The notes under the pieces are model-generated. The model was given only the letters and a program-made list of their open reading frames with translations, did no database searches and was not told where the DNA came from. This document shows positions 1 to 8,145 of a DNA stretch of 64,000 nucleotides, piece after piece; position 1 is the stretch's first letter; each line of letters begins with the position of its first letter. The stretch comes from Phycisphaerae bacterium. GTDB lineage: Bacteria; Planctomycetota; Phycisphaerae; Sedimentisphaerales; Anaerobacaceae. The stretch covers positions 62,001 to 126,000 of the forward strand of contig JAGOLX010000002.1 of assembly GCA_017993835.1 (NCBI GenBank). Reading direction: 5' to 3'. The translations under genes were made by a program, and so were the position numbers.

Positions 1-3000
1 GACAAGGATGGGAACCTCAAGCCGTCGCGTCGATTTTACGACCTGGGCAATGCCGCCTTCTCTCTCTACACCACGCCCACGGACTACGCGCTGTTCCTGA
101 TCGAGATGATGAAGCCGGACCGCTCCGCGCCTCATTCGCTCAAGGCTGAGACGCTCGAAGGGATGACGACCTTGCAGGTCCAGCCCGAGGAGGGGGATGA
201 CCAGTCGCGTCGCTCGCTCGGATGGGTGATCGCCCGTGGCCCAGTCGCCCCCGGCTGGGGGAAGAACACCCCCGCGGGCGGGGGTGCCACATGGGTCTGT
301 CACAGCGGCAGCAACGGGACCGGCTTTCGATGCACTTGCCGTTTCGATCCGAAGCGCCAGTCGGGCTGCGTCATCATGACCAACTCCGACAGCGGCGTCA
401 AAGTCTGGGAGTCCATCCTGGCAATGATCGACTCGATGGCCCCTGAGAACAAGCCGCAGATCGCGGCGGGCAGGGAAACCACTTGGGGACCCATTCAGCG
501 GACGATCAAGTATGAGTACCGCGTCATGAACACCACGTCGAAGGCCGCCGGCAAGATCGACGTCTTCGTGCCCTTGCCGCTGGAGTCCCCCCGCCAGGAG
601 ATCCGCTACCTGCACCTCTCGGAGCGGGGCCAGCAACGCGTCTTCACCGACGTACACGGCCAGAAGCTGGCCCACTACTCGTTCGACAGTCTCGAACCAG
701 GCGGCTGGATCGACCTCGGCTTCGTTGTCGGCATCACCCTGCGGAACATGCGATGGAACGCGGGACTGCCGGCAGACGCCAACGCCCCAGTCCTCACGCC
801 CGAGCAGAGACAGCGGTATCTGAAGCCCGAGACGAACTACTCGATGGATGACGAGTCGATGCGCAGGATCGCCGCCGACCTGACGCGCGATGCGACGAGC
901 GACCTCGACAAGCTGACGAGGATCCACGACTACATCATCGGCAAGATCCGCTACGTCCGCGACAATACGTGGGACCCCGCGGCGGCAGTGCTCGCCCGCG
1001 GGACGGGGTCGTGCAGCGAGTACAACTACGTGCTCTGTGGATTGTGTCGCCTGGCGGGCCTGCCGACGCGGAGCGTGGGGGGCACCAGCAGCGGGTTCCG
1101 CGACCTTCCCACGACGGATTGCGTCTTCCATCGCTGGACCGAGGTCTTCCTGACCGGCTATGGCTGGTTCCCTGCCGACTGTTCCCGAGACGCCAACCCG
1201 ATCCGTGGCAAGAGGAGCCACTTCGGGCGCGTCTACCACGATGCGATGATCTGGTGCCGCCAGGCAGGCGGCGAGGACGACTCGCTCGGCTGGGAATACC
1301 GCGCCAAGCTCCGCGTCGAAGGGGACGACCCCGGCCTCCAGGAGGACCATCGCACCCGCTGGTTCGAGTTCCAGCCCGACGAACAGGTCGAGGCGGCGTA
1401 TGCCTGGTTTCTGGACGGGGGCCAGACTGCACCGCCAGCGGACCTCCTGGAATGCGCCCTGCTCCGCTGGGAGAAGGCCGGCGCAGACAACCGCCTGAAG
1501 ATGATCCGCGCGTTGGCCGCGTCGGGACGCAACGAGTGCCTCCGTCGGGCCGCGACTCTGCCCGAGGCGGATGGACTGCGAGAAACCTGCATGCGAGAGC
1601 TGTGCGACAGTGCGGAACTGGCGACAGTGGCTCTGGAGAACAGCCGCCAGCTCTTCCGCTTCCGCTCGTGGTTCAGGAGCAACGAAGCTGATCTGCTCGC
1701 GACGGGCGACGGCCGGTTCAAGCTGGCGAAGAAGACCCAGAAGTCCCAGACGCCCGTTACCACCGCTCGCTCCTCGCAGATCTGGACGGACCTCGCGGCG
1801 GAGGTGGTGGACCGGCTGGCCGATTCAGTCCCCGTTGGCGAGGGCAAGACTGTCGTCGTGATGCCTCTGGAAGACCAGACCCTCGCCGGCCTAGGCGACA
1901 CGCGCGTGTCCCTGCACGAAACCTTGGAGGATCTGATCTCTCGGAAGATGGCGGTCACGCTCCTCGACGAGGTCCGCTTCGACCAACTGATGCAGGAGCA
2001 GGGCCCCGGGAGCAGGGAGTACTGGGCGCTGGCAAACGGAGATTGCGGGAACATGGCTGCGGAGATGGTGCCCGAAGTCATCCTGGTCCCCCTGTGCATC
2101 ACGGAGCGGCCCGACAAGGAGAAGCAGACCGTCCTGTACCATCTCGAACTCAAGGGCCTCGAACTGTCCAGCCGGCGGTACACCCAGGTGATCGCCCGCA
2201 GGAACCGCCGGGCCGAGGGCGACGAGGCGGCGTCGGATCGGGGCGTTCTCGTCGCCGGCGGCGACACGGTTCTCGCCCGATGGGAGCACGATCTCGTCGC
2301 ACGCAACGGCTACGACTGGCCCCTCGCGGGCGTTGCATCCGTTCTCTCGGCAGCCGATGCGGCGCTGTGCAATCTCGAATGTTGCGTCTCCCTCCGCGGC
2401 TCGCCCGCCGACAAGGGGGAACGCTGTCCCTTCTACTACCGCGCGAGACCCGAGATGCTCCGCTGTCTGACCGGCGCAGGCATCGACATCGTGACCGCCG
2501 CCAACAATCACGCCGGCGACTACGGCCCGCTGAGCGTGGCCGACACCGCCATGTGGTGTGACAAGGCCGGCTTGGTCTGCGTGGGCATCGGCACCTGTGG
2601 CACCCCTGTGGCACCCCCGCCCTCGGGGGTGTCCTTTCCCCAGCCGGGGGCGGCTGGGCTACTGTGGTACCCCCGCCCTCGGGGGTGTTCCTTCGTTGGT
2701 CCGGTTTCCGTCGCCCTCGTGGGCATGGACACCACGATGCCCCACTCTCGCGTGAGACAAGACCGTCCCGGCACTAACTACGTTGACGAAGACGACCTTA
2801 GAGCATTCGAAGACCAGATGCAGAGCCTCGGGCAATGGGCTCAGGGACGCTGCGATCTCCTGGTCCTCACCATCCATTGGGGTGACAACTGGGTCCGCGA
2901 CACGCCGCCCGTCCATCGGGAAATGGCTCGCATCGCGTTCGAGCACGGCGTGGACCTCATCCTGGGCCATTCCGCCCACCGCCTGCAGGGCATTGAGCTG

Positions 3001-3990
3001 ATGGATGGCAAGCCGGTCGTCTACGACATGGGCAATCTGCTCTTCGACTGCGAGCTCCAGCCGGAAGGCCGGCGAAGTGCCCTCTTCCGCCTGCACCTTT
3101 CCCCCAAGGGCGTCCACAGGATCGAGGTCATTCCTGCGCTGGCCCTGGAGGGCCACACTGTCCTCGCCCGGTCGCCAGAGGCGAACGGAATCCTCGTGGA
3201 AATGCGCGATCTGTGCTCTGCCTTGGGGACGAACCTTGTCGTCGAGGAAGACATCGAGGGCCGGCCTGTGGGCGTGATCGACCTTCCAGAGCCCAGAGCA
3301 ACGTGGCCCAGCCGCCCCCGGCTGGGGAAAGACCATGTGGCCCAGCCGCCCTCGGCTGGGGAAACACCATGTAGCCCAGCCGCCCCCGGCTGGGGAAAGA
3401 ACACCCCCGAGGGCGGGGGTGCCACTGACCTTCTGACCTTCTCACCCTCCATATCCGATGCAGTCCTCGTGTCGGAGGTGCCCGAAGACGCTCGTAGAGT
3501 CACTCCGCCGGCAGAGCTGGCTCCGAAAGTGGAGTTGCTGGCGTCGCGCCTGCCGCAGTCAGCAGTGGAAGGCGGAATTCTTCGGGTGTCCACGTGGTGG
3601 CGCGTGGCCGGCGAGATCCCGCCGAACGTGATGCTCGCGCTGCAACTCAGTGTTGAAGGCCAAACGCCGCGAAGGGGGACGCCCTGGTACACTCGTCACG
3701 ACCCAGGCGACTGGACCGCGCCGCTATCGCGACTCAAGCCGGGGCAGATCGTCGAGGACAACTACCCTGCTCGCCTGGCGGGTCTGCCCGCCGGGACATG
3801 CAAGGTGTACGCCGTCGTCATCGACACCTGTGGCACCCCCGTGGCACCCCCGCCCTCGGGGGTGTCCTTTCCCCAGCCGGGGGCGGCTGGGCTACATGTT
3901 CCTTCCCCGGCCGGAGGCGGTTGGGCCACGATCCTGGGAGAGCCGTGCCTCCTTGGGGAGGTCCAGATCACGCCGCGAACGGACAAATAG
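1..3990 (+). CDS. Giant multidomain protein: serine hydrolase + transglutaminase + CsgG/LpoB-like + CapA-like (5' partial)
   Basis: The frame is open from base 1, so the true start lies upstream and 1329 residues are visible. Four parts can be read. Nucleotides 1-450 match the C-terminal end of a beta-lactamase/class C serine hydrolase, with an HSGSNGTGF box near 300. Nucleotides 850-1250 are a transglutaminase-like core with candidate triad Cys (GSCSEYN, about 1009), His (HRWTEVF, about 1129) and Asp (PADCSRD, about 1174). Nucleotides 1800-2190 resemble the CsgG/LpoB fold (VVVMPLEDQT, then a DEVRFDQLMQEQ stretch). Nucleotides 2240-3250 are a CapA/PGA-cap metallophosphatase with GGDTVLAR, NLECCVS, ANNHAGDYG, HWGDNW and LGHSAHR. 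Roles in peptide or cell-wall metabolism are inference. Four R1 repeat copies are translated in frame as Pro/Gly-rich inserts at predicted loops between strands. It is followed after 21 bp by an R2 repeat. Confidence 0.8.
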   Translation, partial: DKDGNLKPSRRFYDLGNAAFSLYTTPTDYALFLIEMMKPDRSAPHSLKAETLEGMTTLQVQPEEGDDQSRRSLGWVIARGPVAPGWGKNTPAGGGATWVCHSGSNGTGFRCTCRFDPKRQSGCVIMTNSDSGVKVWESILAMIDSMAPENKPQIAAGRETTWGPIQRTIKYEYRVMNTTSKAAGKIDVFVPLPLESPRQEIRYLHLSERGQQRVFTDVHGQKLAHYSFDSLEPGGWIDLGFVVGITLRNMRWNAGLPADANAPVLTPEQRQRYLKPETNYSMDDESMRRIAADLTRDATSDLDKLTRIHDYIIGKIRYVRDNTWDPAAAVLARGTGSCSEYNYVLCGLCRLAGLPTRSVGGTSSGFRDLPTTDCVFHRWTEVFLTGYGWFPADCSRDANPIRGKRSHFGRVYHDAMIWCRQAGGEDDSLGWEYRAKLRVEGDDPGLQEDHRTRWFEFQPDEQVEAAYAWFLDGGQTAPPADLLECALLRWEKAGADNRLKMIRALAASGRNECLRRAATLPEADGLRETCMRELCDSAELATVALENSRQLFRFRSWFRSNEADLLATGDGRFKLAKKTQKSQTPVTTARSSQIWTDLAAEVVDRLADSVPVGEGKTVVVMPLEDQTLAGLGDTRVSLHETLEDLISRKMAVTLLDEVRFDQLMQEQGPGSREYWALANGDCGNMAAEMVPEVILVPLCITERPDKEKQTVLYHLELKGLELSSRRYTQVIARRNRRAEGDEAASDRGVLVAGGDTVLARWEHDLVARNGYDWPLAGVASVLSAADAALCNLECCVSLRGSPADKGERCPFYYRARPEMLRCLTGAGIDIVTAANNHAGDYGPLSVADTAMWCDKAGLVCVGIGTCGTPVAPPPSGVSFPQPGAAGLLWYPRPRGCSFVGPVSVALVGMDTTMPHSRVRQDRPGTNYVDEDDLRAFEDQMQSLGQWAQGRCDLLVLTIHWGDNWVRDTPPVHREMARIAFEHGVDLILGHSAHRLQGIELMDGKPVVYDMGNLLFDCELQPEGRRSALFRLHLSPKGVHRIEVIPALALEGHTVLARSPEANGILVEMRDLCSALGTNLVVEEDIEGRPVGVIDLPEPRATWPSRPRLGKDHVAQPPSAGETPCSPAAPGWGKNTPEGGGATDLLTFSPSISDAVLVSEVPEDARRVTPPAELAPKVELLASRLPQSAVEGGILRVSTWWRVAGEIPPNVMLALQLSVEGQTPRRGTPWYTRHDPGDWTAPLSRLKPGQIVEDNYPARLAGLPAGTCKVYAVVIDTCGTPVAPPPSGVSFPQPGAAGLHVPSPAGGGWATILGEPCLLGEVQITPRTDK
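236..290. repeat. R1 repeat, single copy inside CDS
   Basis: A 55-bp unit in inverted orientation made of two GC-rich hairpins: one around CGCCCCCGGCTGGGG and one around ACACCCCCGCGGGCGGGGGTG. It is read in frame as PVAPGWGKNTPAGGGAT, between the GWVIA strand and the WVCHSGSNG strand of the serine hydrolase part. Confidence 0.85.
2595..2692. repeat. R1 repeat, compound copy inside CDS
   Basis: One full forward R1 unit flanked by partial units (GGCACCCCTGTGGCACCCCC at the left, TACCCCCGCCCTCGGGGGTG at the right). It is translated in frame as a Pro/Gly-rich stretch containing APPPSGVSFPQPGAAGL. It sits in the CapA-like part, between the VGIG strand and the VSVALVGMD strand, where related proteins have a short loop. 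Confidence 0.85.
3303..3425. repeat. R1 repeat, tandem of three partial/complete units inside CDS
   Basis: Three successive CCCAGCCGCCCCCGGCTGGG-type hairpins in inverted orientation. The last is joined to the ACACCCCCGAGGGCGGGGGT hairpin and ends in GCCAC. It is translated in frame (QPPSAGETP, then PAAPGWGKNTPEGGGAT), linking the CapA-like part to the C-terminal region. Confidence 0.85.
3829..3930. repeat. R1 repeat, compound copy near the C-terminus
   Basis: A forward unit with the same left junction as the copy at 2595 (CACCTGTGGCACCCC then GTGGCACCCCCG). It is followed by a diverged second hairpin (CCCCGGCCGGAGGCGGTTGGG). It is translated in frame 20 codons before the stop at 3990. Confidence 0.85.
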
Positions 3991-4011
3991 CGTTTGTGAC
4001 ATGCCTGTGGC

Positions 4012-4085
4012 TGTTCGTCGTGTGCCCGTGAGGGCATATCTTCCCATGCCGAGGAAGACAACGCCTCACGGCGTCACTACAAACG
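4012..4085. repeat. R2 repeat copy a (paired hairpins)
   Basis: The layout is GTTCGTCGTGTGCCCGTGAG (first hairpin GCCCGTGAGGGC), a short spacer, then AACGCCTCACGGCGTC (second hairpin) and a CACTACAAACG end. It begins 22 bp after the stop at 3990. Read on the minus strand it supplies the last codons and the stop of the convergent GH127 gene. The other copies are at 9914, 28339 and 37213. Confidence 0.85.
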
Positions 4086-6831
4086 ATCCCGCTGCCAGCG
4101 CAGCGATCTGGGCGTCCGTCATCGCCTCCCGGCTGAACAGGACGTCGGCGATGCAGCCTTGGAAGCTCTCGGTGTCTCCGAAATTCGGATTACAGCCGAT
4201 ACCCACGTTTTTCGGGCCCGACGCCAGTGTGTTGGGCGCGGATGTGGTCGCGACGCGTCGACCGTCCACGTAGAGGGTCAGGTCGTGGTATTTCTTGACG
4301 ACCGCCACGTGCAACCACTTGCCGTTCTGTACGGGACCGGCGTCCAGGTGGCAGCCGCCGCCGGGCTGTTCGATATTGACCACCAGCTTGCCGTCCTGGA
4401 CGGAGACACGAAGCGGATCGTTGACGGAGACGCACCAGGCGGAGAAGACATGATGCCATCTGTTCCCGTCCGAACCCAAGTCTTCCGGTCTCATCCAGGC
4501 CGCCATCGTGTATGTCCGCAGGGGAAACCACGGGGCCGTGTACACCAGCTTCGAGTCCCTGCCGTTGAATCGCAGAGCGGTGTCCGACTCTCCGCGTGGG
4601 CCGGGAGCGGGCTCGACCTTCTGCGCCAGCAGCAGGGCGCCATCCTGTGGTTCTGCGTTGCCCGCCAGCGTGGCGCGTAGCACCACGCCGTGCTGCGTGC
4701 TCGGCACAGTGGGATCGACGACGAAGGACAGGGGACCGTTTGTGCTCGGCGCGGTCACTTGCCCCAGCTTGGCCGTGACCTGCCAACGGTAGGTTCTGGC
4801 CGGCGCGAGCTGCCACGTCGGCTCGAATTCAGTCGTGGTCAGGCCGGTCTGGCGTCGAGCCGAGTCCTGTCCCGCTTGTTCATCCCAGACCCAAACCTCG
4901 TACTGCGAGCCCGGTTCGCCGCGGGTCCAGATGAATCGCAGGTCCTCGGGAGGAAGACGCGCGTCGTCTTCCGGCTGCACGAGCGTGAACGGCGCCGGCG
5001 GGGAATTCCGAACGGGCAGCCAGGAGCGGTAGTACGTGCCATAGGCGCCTGCGGAGCCGAAGTCGCAGAGCACCACGCGCCTTCCGTCGATTCCCTTCGC
5101 CGCGAAGGCCACGATGGGACCGAGCGTCTTGTCCCTCATGATCGCGTCGTCAGCCGGGAGCGGTTCGAGTGCGAGCGAGTCCAGGTCCAACTCCGGCATG
5201 TCGGCGGGGTCCATCGCGTTGTGCTTCTGGTCGAACGCCAGCAGGATCGGACCGCGGAACAGCGACGTGTTGAACTGCACGTGCTCGTCGCCGCGAAGCG
5301 CACGCACGCGGAGGTCAAGGTCGATCTCGATTCTGTCGCCGGGACTCCAGGTCCGCTCGATCCTGACGTAGGAACCAGGCGTTACCTGTTCGACCGGCGC
5401 GCCGTTGATCGCCACCTTCGTATCCTGCGACCACTCGGGAATCCGCAGCAAGAGCGGCAGGGCCGTCGCCTTCGCGGGACGGACCTCGATATCGATCCTA
5501 CCGCCAGCGGGATAGGTGGTCGTCTGCGTGAACGACCACTTTGAGCCGTCGTCGAGTGTTACGTTGATGGTTCCGGGGCCGCAGTAGTTCAGGTAGAGTC
5601 CCTTTGTCCCGCCGAGGGTGGCCCACTCGCTGAGCAGGCCCAGGCCGTTGGCGCCGTTGACGCTGCAGCAGTTGAGTTCCGGCGTGCCCGGCCGGGATTG
5701 GAATACGATGCTGTGCGCGGAGGCGAGCCGTTTGCCGTTCATCGGTGTGTCGTAGGTACACCAGCGTCCGCTCGGATGCTCGTACCCGAGCACCGCGTTC
5801 CACGTCGCATGTTCGAGGGCGTCCGCAATCCGGCTGTCCGCAGTCAGTCGCAGCGTCTCCACGCTTAGGGCCAGCCAGGCGACCGTGCAGCAGGTCTCGA
5901 TGGCGCCGCTCTGGAAGGGATTGCCCACCGCCTGCTCGTTCGTGCTGAAGCTGCCGGAGTTGTGGACATCCGTGCGATAGATGCTCCCCCACCAGTGGAC
6001 GAGGGCCTGTCGATAGGAGTCGTCGCCCGTGATACGGAACAACTCCGCGAGTCCCGCCATGAGGTGCAGGCTCTCCCAGCGAGGCTTGGGCGTCTGGTAG
6101 AACTCGATGCCCTGCAGAGCCAGGCGATGGTAATCGCCCGCGCCGGGCTTGTGCCAATCCTGCTCGATTTCCCGCACCAGACGCAGATAGTCGTCGTTCT
6201 TCGTCTGGCGATGGAGCATGCCCAGGACGTGGATCACGGCCATGTTCATCTCGTACGAGCCCGCGTCGTACACCCGCTTGCCTGTATCGAGGAACGTCGC
6301 GCACATCAGATCCGCCGCCCGCGTGGCCGCCTGCAGCGCATCGGCATCCCCTGTGTCACGCCACCACAAGAACATGGCCAGCATGCAATGATAATGTCCC
6401 CACAGGTCCCAGCGGCCCAGGAGGTGGTGGTCGGGGAACGGGCCGAGGTAGCCGTCCTGTGCCTGGGTCCGGATGAGTTCTCGCATCACGCGGCTCGTCA
6501 CCTCGCGAAGGGCCGGATCATCCGACATGCGACAGGCGCGGACGCACGACGTGAGGTACTTGCCTGCGAACTCGCCTGCCCAGGGGACTGGGTCCTCATA
6601 GGGCGGCTTGCGATCCCGCAGTCGCATCATTTCGAGCATGCCGGGATTCGCGTCCGGCGCGGGGATCAGCCAGTTGCGGATGATGCCGTCAAGGCGGGCG
6701 GCCATCGGGCCTTCCAACTTCATGTGCGTCGCCGGCACGGCCAAGTCCGGCGAGGCGGCAATGACATTCGTCCCGCCGGAACCGACCAGGGCGAGAAGTC
6801 CCGTTATCGCCTCGACGGCCATCCGCATCAT
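4066..6831 (-). CDS. GH127 beta-L-arabinofuranosidase with C-terminal LamG-like domain
   Basis: A 921-residue protein of the GH127 (former DUF1680) family, whose members cleave terminal beta-L-arabinofuranosides. The zinc/thiolate site of the family is visible as E312-T-C314 and the C388-C389 pair in ELNCCSVNGANG; spacing matches the known Glu, Cys and Cys-Cys ligands, with C388 in the position of the catalytic Cys. A hydrophobic N-terminus (AITGLLALVGSGG) suggests export. Residues about 735-915 look like a LamG/concanavalin-type domain (FNGRDSKLVYTAP, YTMAAWMRPE, LTLYVDGRRVA). A fibronectin-like linker lies before it. The start has GGAGG 7 nt upstream and overlaps the stop of the upstream gene (ATGA). 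The last residues (SFVVTP and stop) come from R2 copy a. AraA at 30.8 kb would fit use of the released arabinose. Confidence 0.9.
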   Translation of the reverse strand: MMRMAVEAITGLLALVGSGGTNVIAASPDLAVPATHMKLEGPMAARLDGIIRNWLIPAPDANPGMLEMMRLRDRKPPYEDPVPWAGEFAGKYLTSCVRACRMSDDPALREVTSRVMRELIRTQAQDGYLGPFPDHHLLGRWDLWGHYHCMLAMFLWWRDTGDADALQAATRAADLMCATFLDTGKRVYDAGSYEMNMAVIHVLGMLHRQTKNDDYLRLVREIEQDWHKPGAGDYHRLALQGIEFYQTPKPRWESLHLMAGLAELFRITGDDSYRQALVHWWGSIYRTDVHNSGSFSTNEQAVGNPFQSGAIETCCTVAWLALSVETLRLTADSRIADALEHATWNAVLGYEHPSGRWCTYDTPMNGKRLASAHSIVFQSRPGTPELNCCSVNGANGLGLLSEWATLGGTKGLYLNYCGPGTINVTLDDGSKWSFTQTTTYPAGGRIDIEVRPAKATALPLLLRIPEWSQDTKVAINGAPVEQVTPGSYVRIERTWSPGDRIEIDLDLRVRALRGDEHVQFNTSLFRGPILLAFDQKHNAMDPADMPELDLDSLALEPLPADDAIMRDKTLGPIVAFAAKGIDGRRVVLCDFGSAGAYGTYYRSWLPVRNSPPAPFTLVQPEDDARLPPEDLRFIWTRGEPGSQYEVWVWDEQAGQDSARRQTGLTTTEFEPTWQLAPARTYRWQVTAKLGQVTAPSTNGPLSFVVDPTVPSTQHGVVLRATLAGNAEPQDGALLLAQKVEPAPGPRGESDTALRFNGRDSKLVYTAPWFPLRTYTMAAWMRPEDLGSDGNRWHHVFSAWCVSVNDPLRVSVQDGKLVVNIEQPGGGCHLDAGPVQNGKWLHVAVVKKYHDLTLYVDGRRVATTSAPNTLASGPKNVGIGCNPNFGDTESFQGCIADVLFSREAMTDAQIAALAAGSFVVTP

Positions 6832-8123
6832 GGACGCGCCTCCGCAGCGAATCGAAGCACGGCCAGGACCGGGAAGTGGTCCGATGGATAACGTCCGTCC
6901 TTGTTGTCGCGGAGGATCTGGGTCTGCAACACCGTCGTGTTCGGCTGGACGAGAATGTAGTCGATCTTCCCGCCGCCGGCGCCGCCTTTGAATCCGTGGA
7001 AGGTCCCGACTTCCTGCTCGGTCGGGTGCGCCACACGGAACGAGTCCACGAGCGGGACGGGGTTCTTCGACATCGCGCCGTCCGGCGTGGCCAACTCCGA
7101 TTGCCCCTTGAGGTACCGGATGGCAGGGTTGTTCTCGTCCGCGTTGAAGTCGCCGGTCAGGATCACCGGGTCGGCGTGTCTTCGCTCCACGATCCGGCGG
7201 GACAGGAGAATCGCGCCGTACTCGCGGGCCGGCTGCGACTTGTGATCCAGGTGCGTGTTGAACAGATAGAAGGCGGGCCCTTCAGCGGAATCTCCGGGTT
7301 CGTCGCTCGTCGCTGGTCGCTCGTCTGTGGCACCCCCGCCCTCGGGGGTGGTCTTTCCCCAGCCGGGGGCGGCTGGGCTACCTGTGGCACCCCCGCCCTC
7401 GGGGGTGTTCCTTCCCCAGCCGAGGGCGGCTGGGCCACGAGTGCCCGAGTCCTTGCAGACGAATCGGCCCCAGGTGCAGACGCGCGTGCAGGCGTTGCCC
7501 CAGGTGATCGAGCCGGGGACTTCCGGCGTGTCGGAGAGCCAGAACGTGCCGGAGTCGTCCAAAGCCAGATGGTCCTTGCGATAAAGGATGGCGGAGTACT
7601 CGCCCTCGGTTTTGCCGTCCTCGCGGCCGACGCCGATCTCCGCATACTGGGGCAGCGCGGCGCGGATCTCGTCGATCTGGAAGCGCAGTGCCTCCTGCAA
7701 CCCGACGACGTCCGGATCGTGCCGCCGGAGCACGTCGAAGACCATCTCGCGGCGGTTGGGCCAGCCATCGCCCTTGTCGTCGGCGTTGCCATAGCGGATG
7801 TTGAAAGTCATCACGACCAGGTTCGGATCGCCGCCGGCGAGCCCGCGCGCGGACGACGAAAAAAGCAGATCGGGCCTATATTCTTCAACGAAATCTCTTG
7901 GCTCGATTTCGTTGAAGAATGAACAGCGAAACTCTTGTCGCACGACGAGGGTTTGAGAGGGAAAAATCGAAGAGGGAGATTTTTCCCTCTCAAAGCAGGC
8001 CCGATCTGCTTTTTTCTCGCCGGCTGACGAGGTCCTCGCCAGGACACCCAAGACCAGCAAGAGAAACAGCGCCAGCAGGATCTGCATCGTGTTGCCTGTG
8101 GCATGTCGGTGCCATCGCATCAT
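6828..8123 (-). CDS. Secreted endonuclease/exonuclease/phosphatase family protein carrying R1 and R3 inserts
   Basis: A 431-residue EEP-fold hydrolase. Diagnostic motifs are MTFNIRYGN, VVGLQEALRFQ, NTHLDH, LTGDFNAD, KIDYILVQ and SDHFPVLA, which give the expected metal site and catalytic His/Asp. Substrate is unknown; homologues hydrolyse nucleic-acid or sugar phosphodiesters/phosphates. The start is fixed by AGGAGG 6 nt upstream of ATGATG. A signal peptide (MQILLALFLLLVLGVLA) follows a short basic leader. Two oddities stand out: about 52 residues right after the signal peptide are the translated R3 palindrome (nt 7858-8016), and about 38 residues between the strands CTWGRFVCKD and AFYLFNTHLDH are two R1 units (nt 7326-7439). 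Both keep the frame open. It lies downstream of larE (22 bp) and overlaps GH127. Confidence 0.88.
   Translation of the reverse strand: MMRWHRHATGNTMQILLALFLLLVLGVLARTSSAGEKKADRACFEREKSPSSIFPSQTLVVRQEFRCSFFNEIEPRDFVEEYRPDLLFSSSARGLAGGDPNLVVMTFNIRYGNADDKGDGWPNRREMVFDVLRRHDPDVVGLQEALRFQIDEIRAALPQYAEIGVGREDGKTEGEYSAILYRKDHLALDDSGTFWLSDTPEVPGSITWGNACTRVCTWGRFVCKDSGTRGPAALGWGRNTPEGGGATGSPAAPGWGKTTPEGGGATDERPATSDEPGDSAEGPAFYLFNTHLDHKSQPAREYGAILLSRRIVERRHADPVILTGDFNADENNPAIRYLKGQSELATPDGAMSKNPVPLVDSFRVAHPTEQEVGTFHGFKGGAGGGKIDYILVQPNTTVLQTQILRDNKDGRYPSDHFPVLAVLRFAAEARP
7326..7439. repeat. R1 repeat, two full units in tandem inside CDS
   Basis: Two near-identical units head to tail, each GTGGCACCCCCGCCCTCGGG plus a CCCCAGCC..GGGGGCGGCTGGG hairpin. 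Read on the minus strand they encode WGRNTPEGGGAT and WGKTTPEGGGAT in a loop of the EEP protein. Confidence 0.88.
7858..8016. repeat. R3 cloverleaf palindrome, copy 1 (inside CDS)
   Basis: A compound inverted repeat of 159 bp. Outer arms are perfect 20-bp complements: GAAAAAAGCAGATCGGGCCT at 7858-7877 and its complement at 7997-8016. Inside is hairpin A (ATTCTTCAACGAAATC 7880-7895 with 7905-7920, 9-nt loop). A 30-nt spacer follows. Hairpin B has 17-bp perfect arms (7952-7968 with 7978-7994, 9-nt loop). No transposase is encoded. Copy 2 is at 34316. Confidence 0.92.
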
Positions 8124-8145
8124 AGGTCCTCCTTCGAATGGGGGT

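Noticed and set aside
3303-3425. R1 tandem copies as a CRISPR array
   Set aside because: Units are adjacent or partial, spacers are not of constant length, the sequence is translated, and no cas genes are present.
7858-8016. R3 as an insertion sequence
   Set aside because: The element is only about 160-180 bp, encodes no transposase and shows no clear target duplication.
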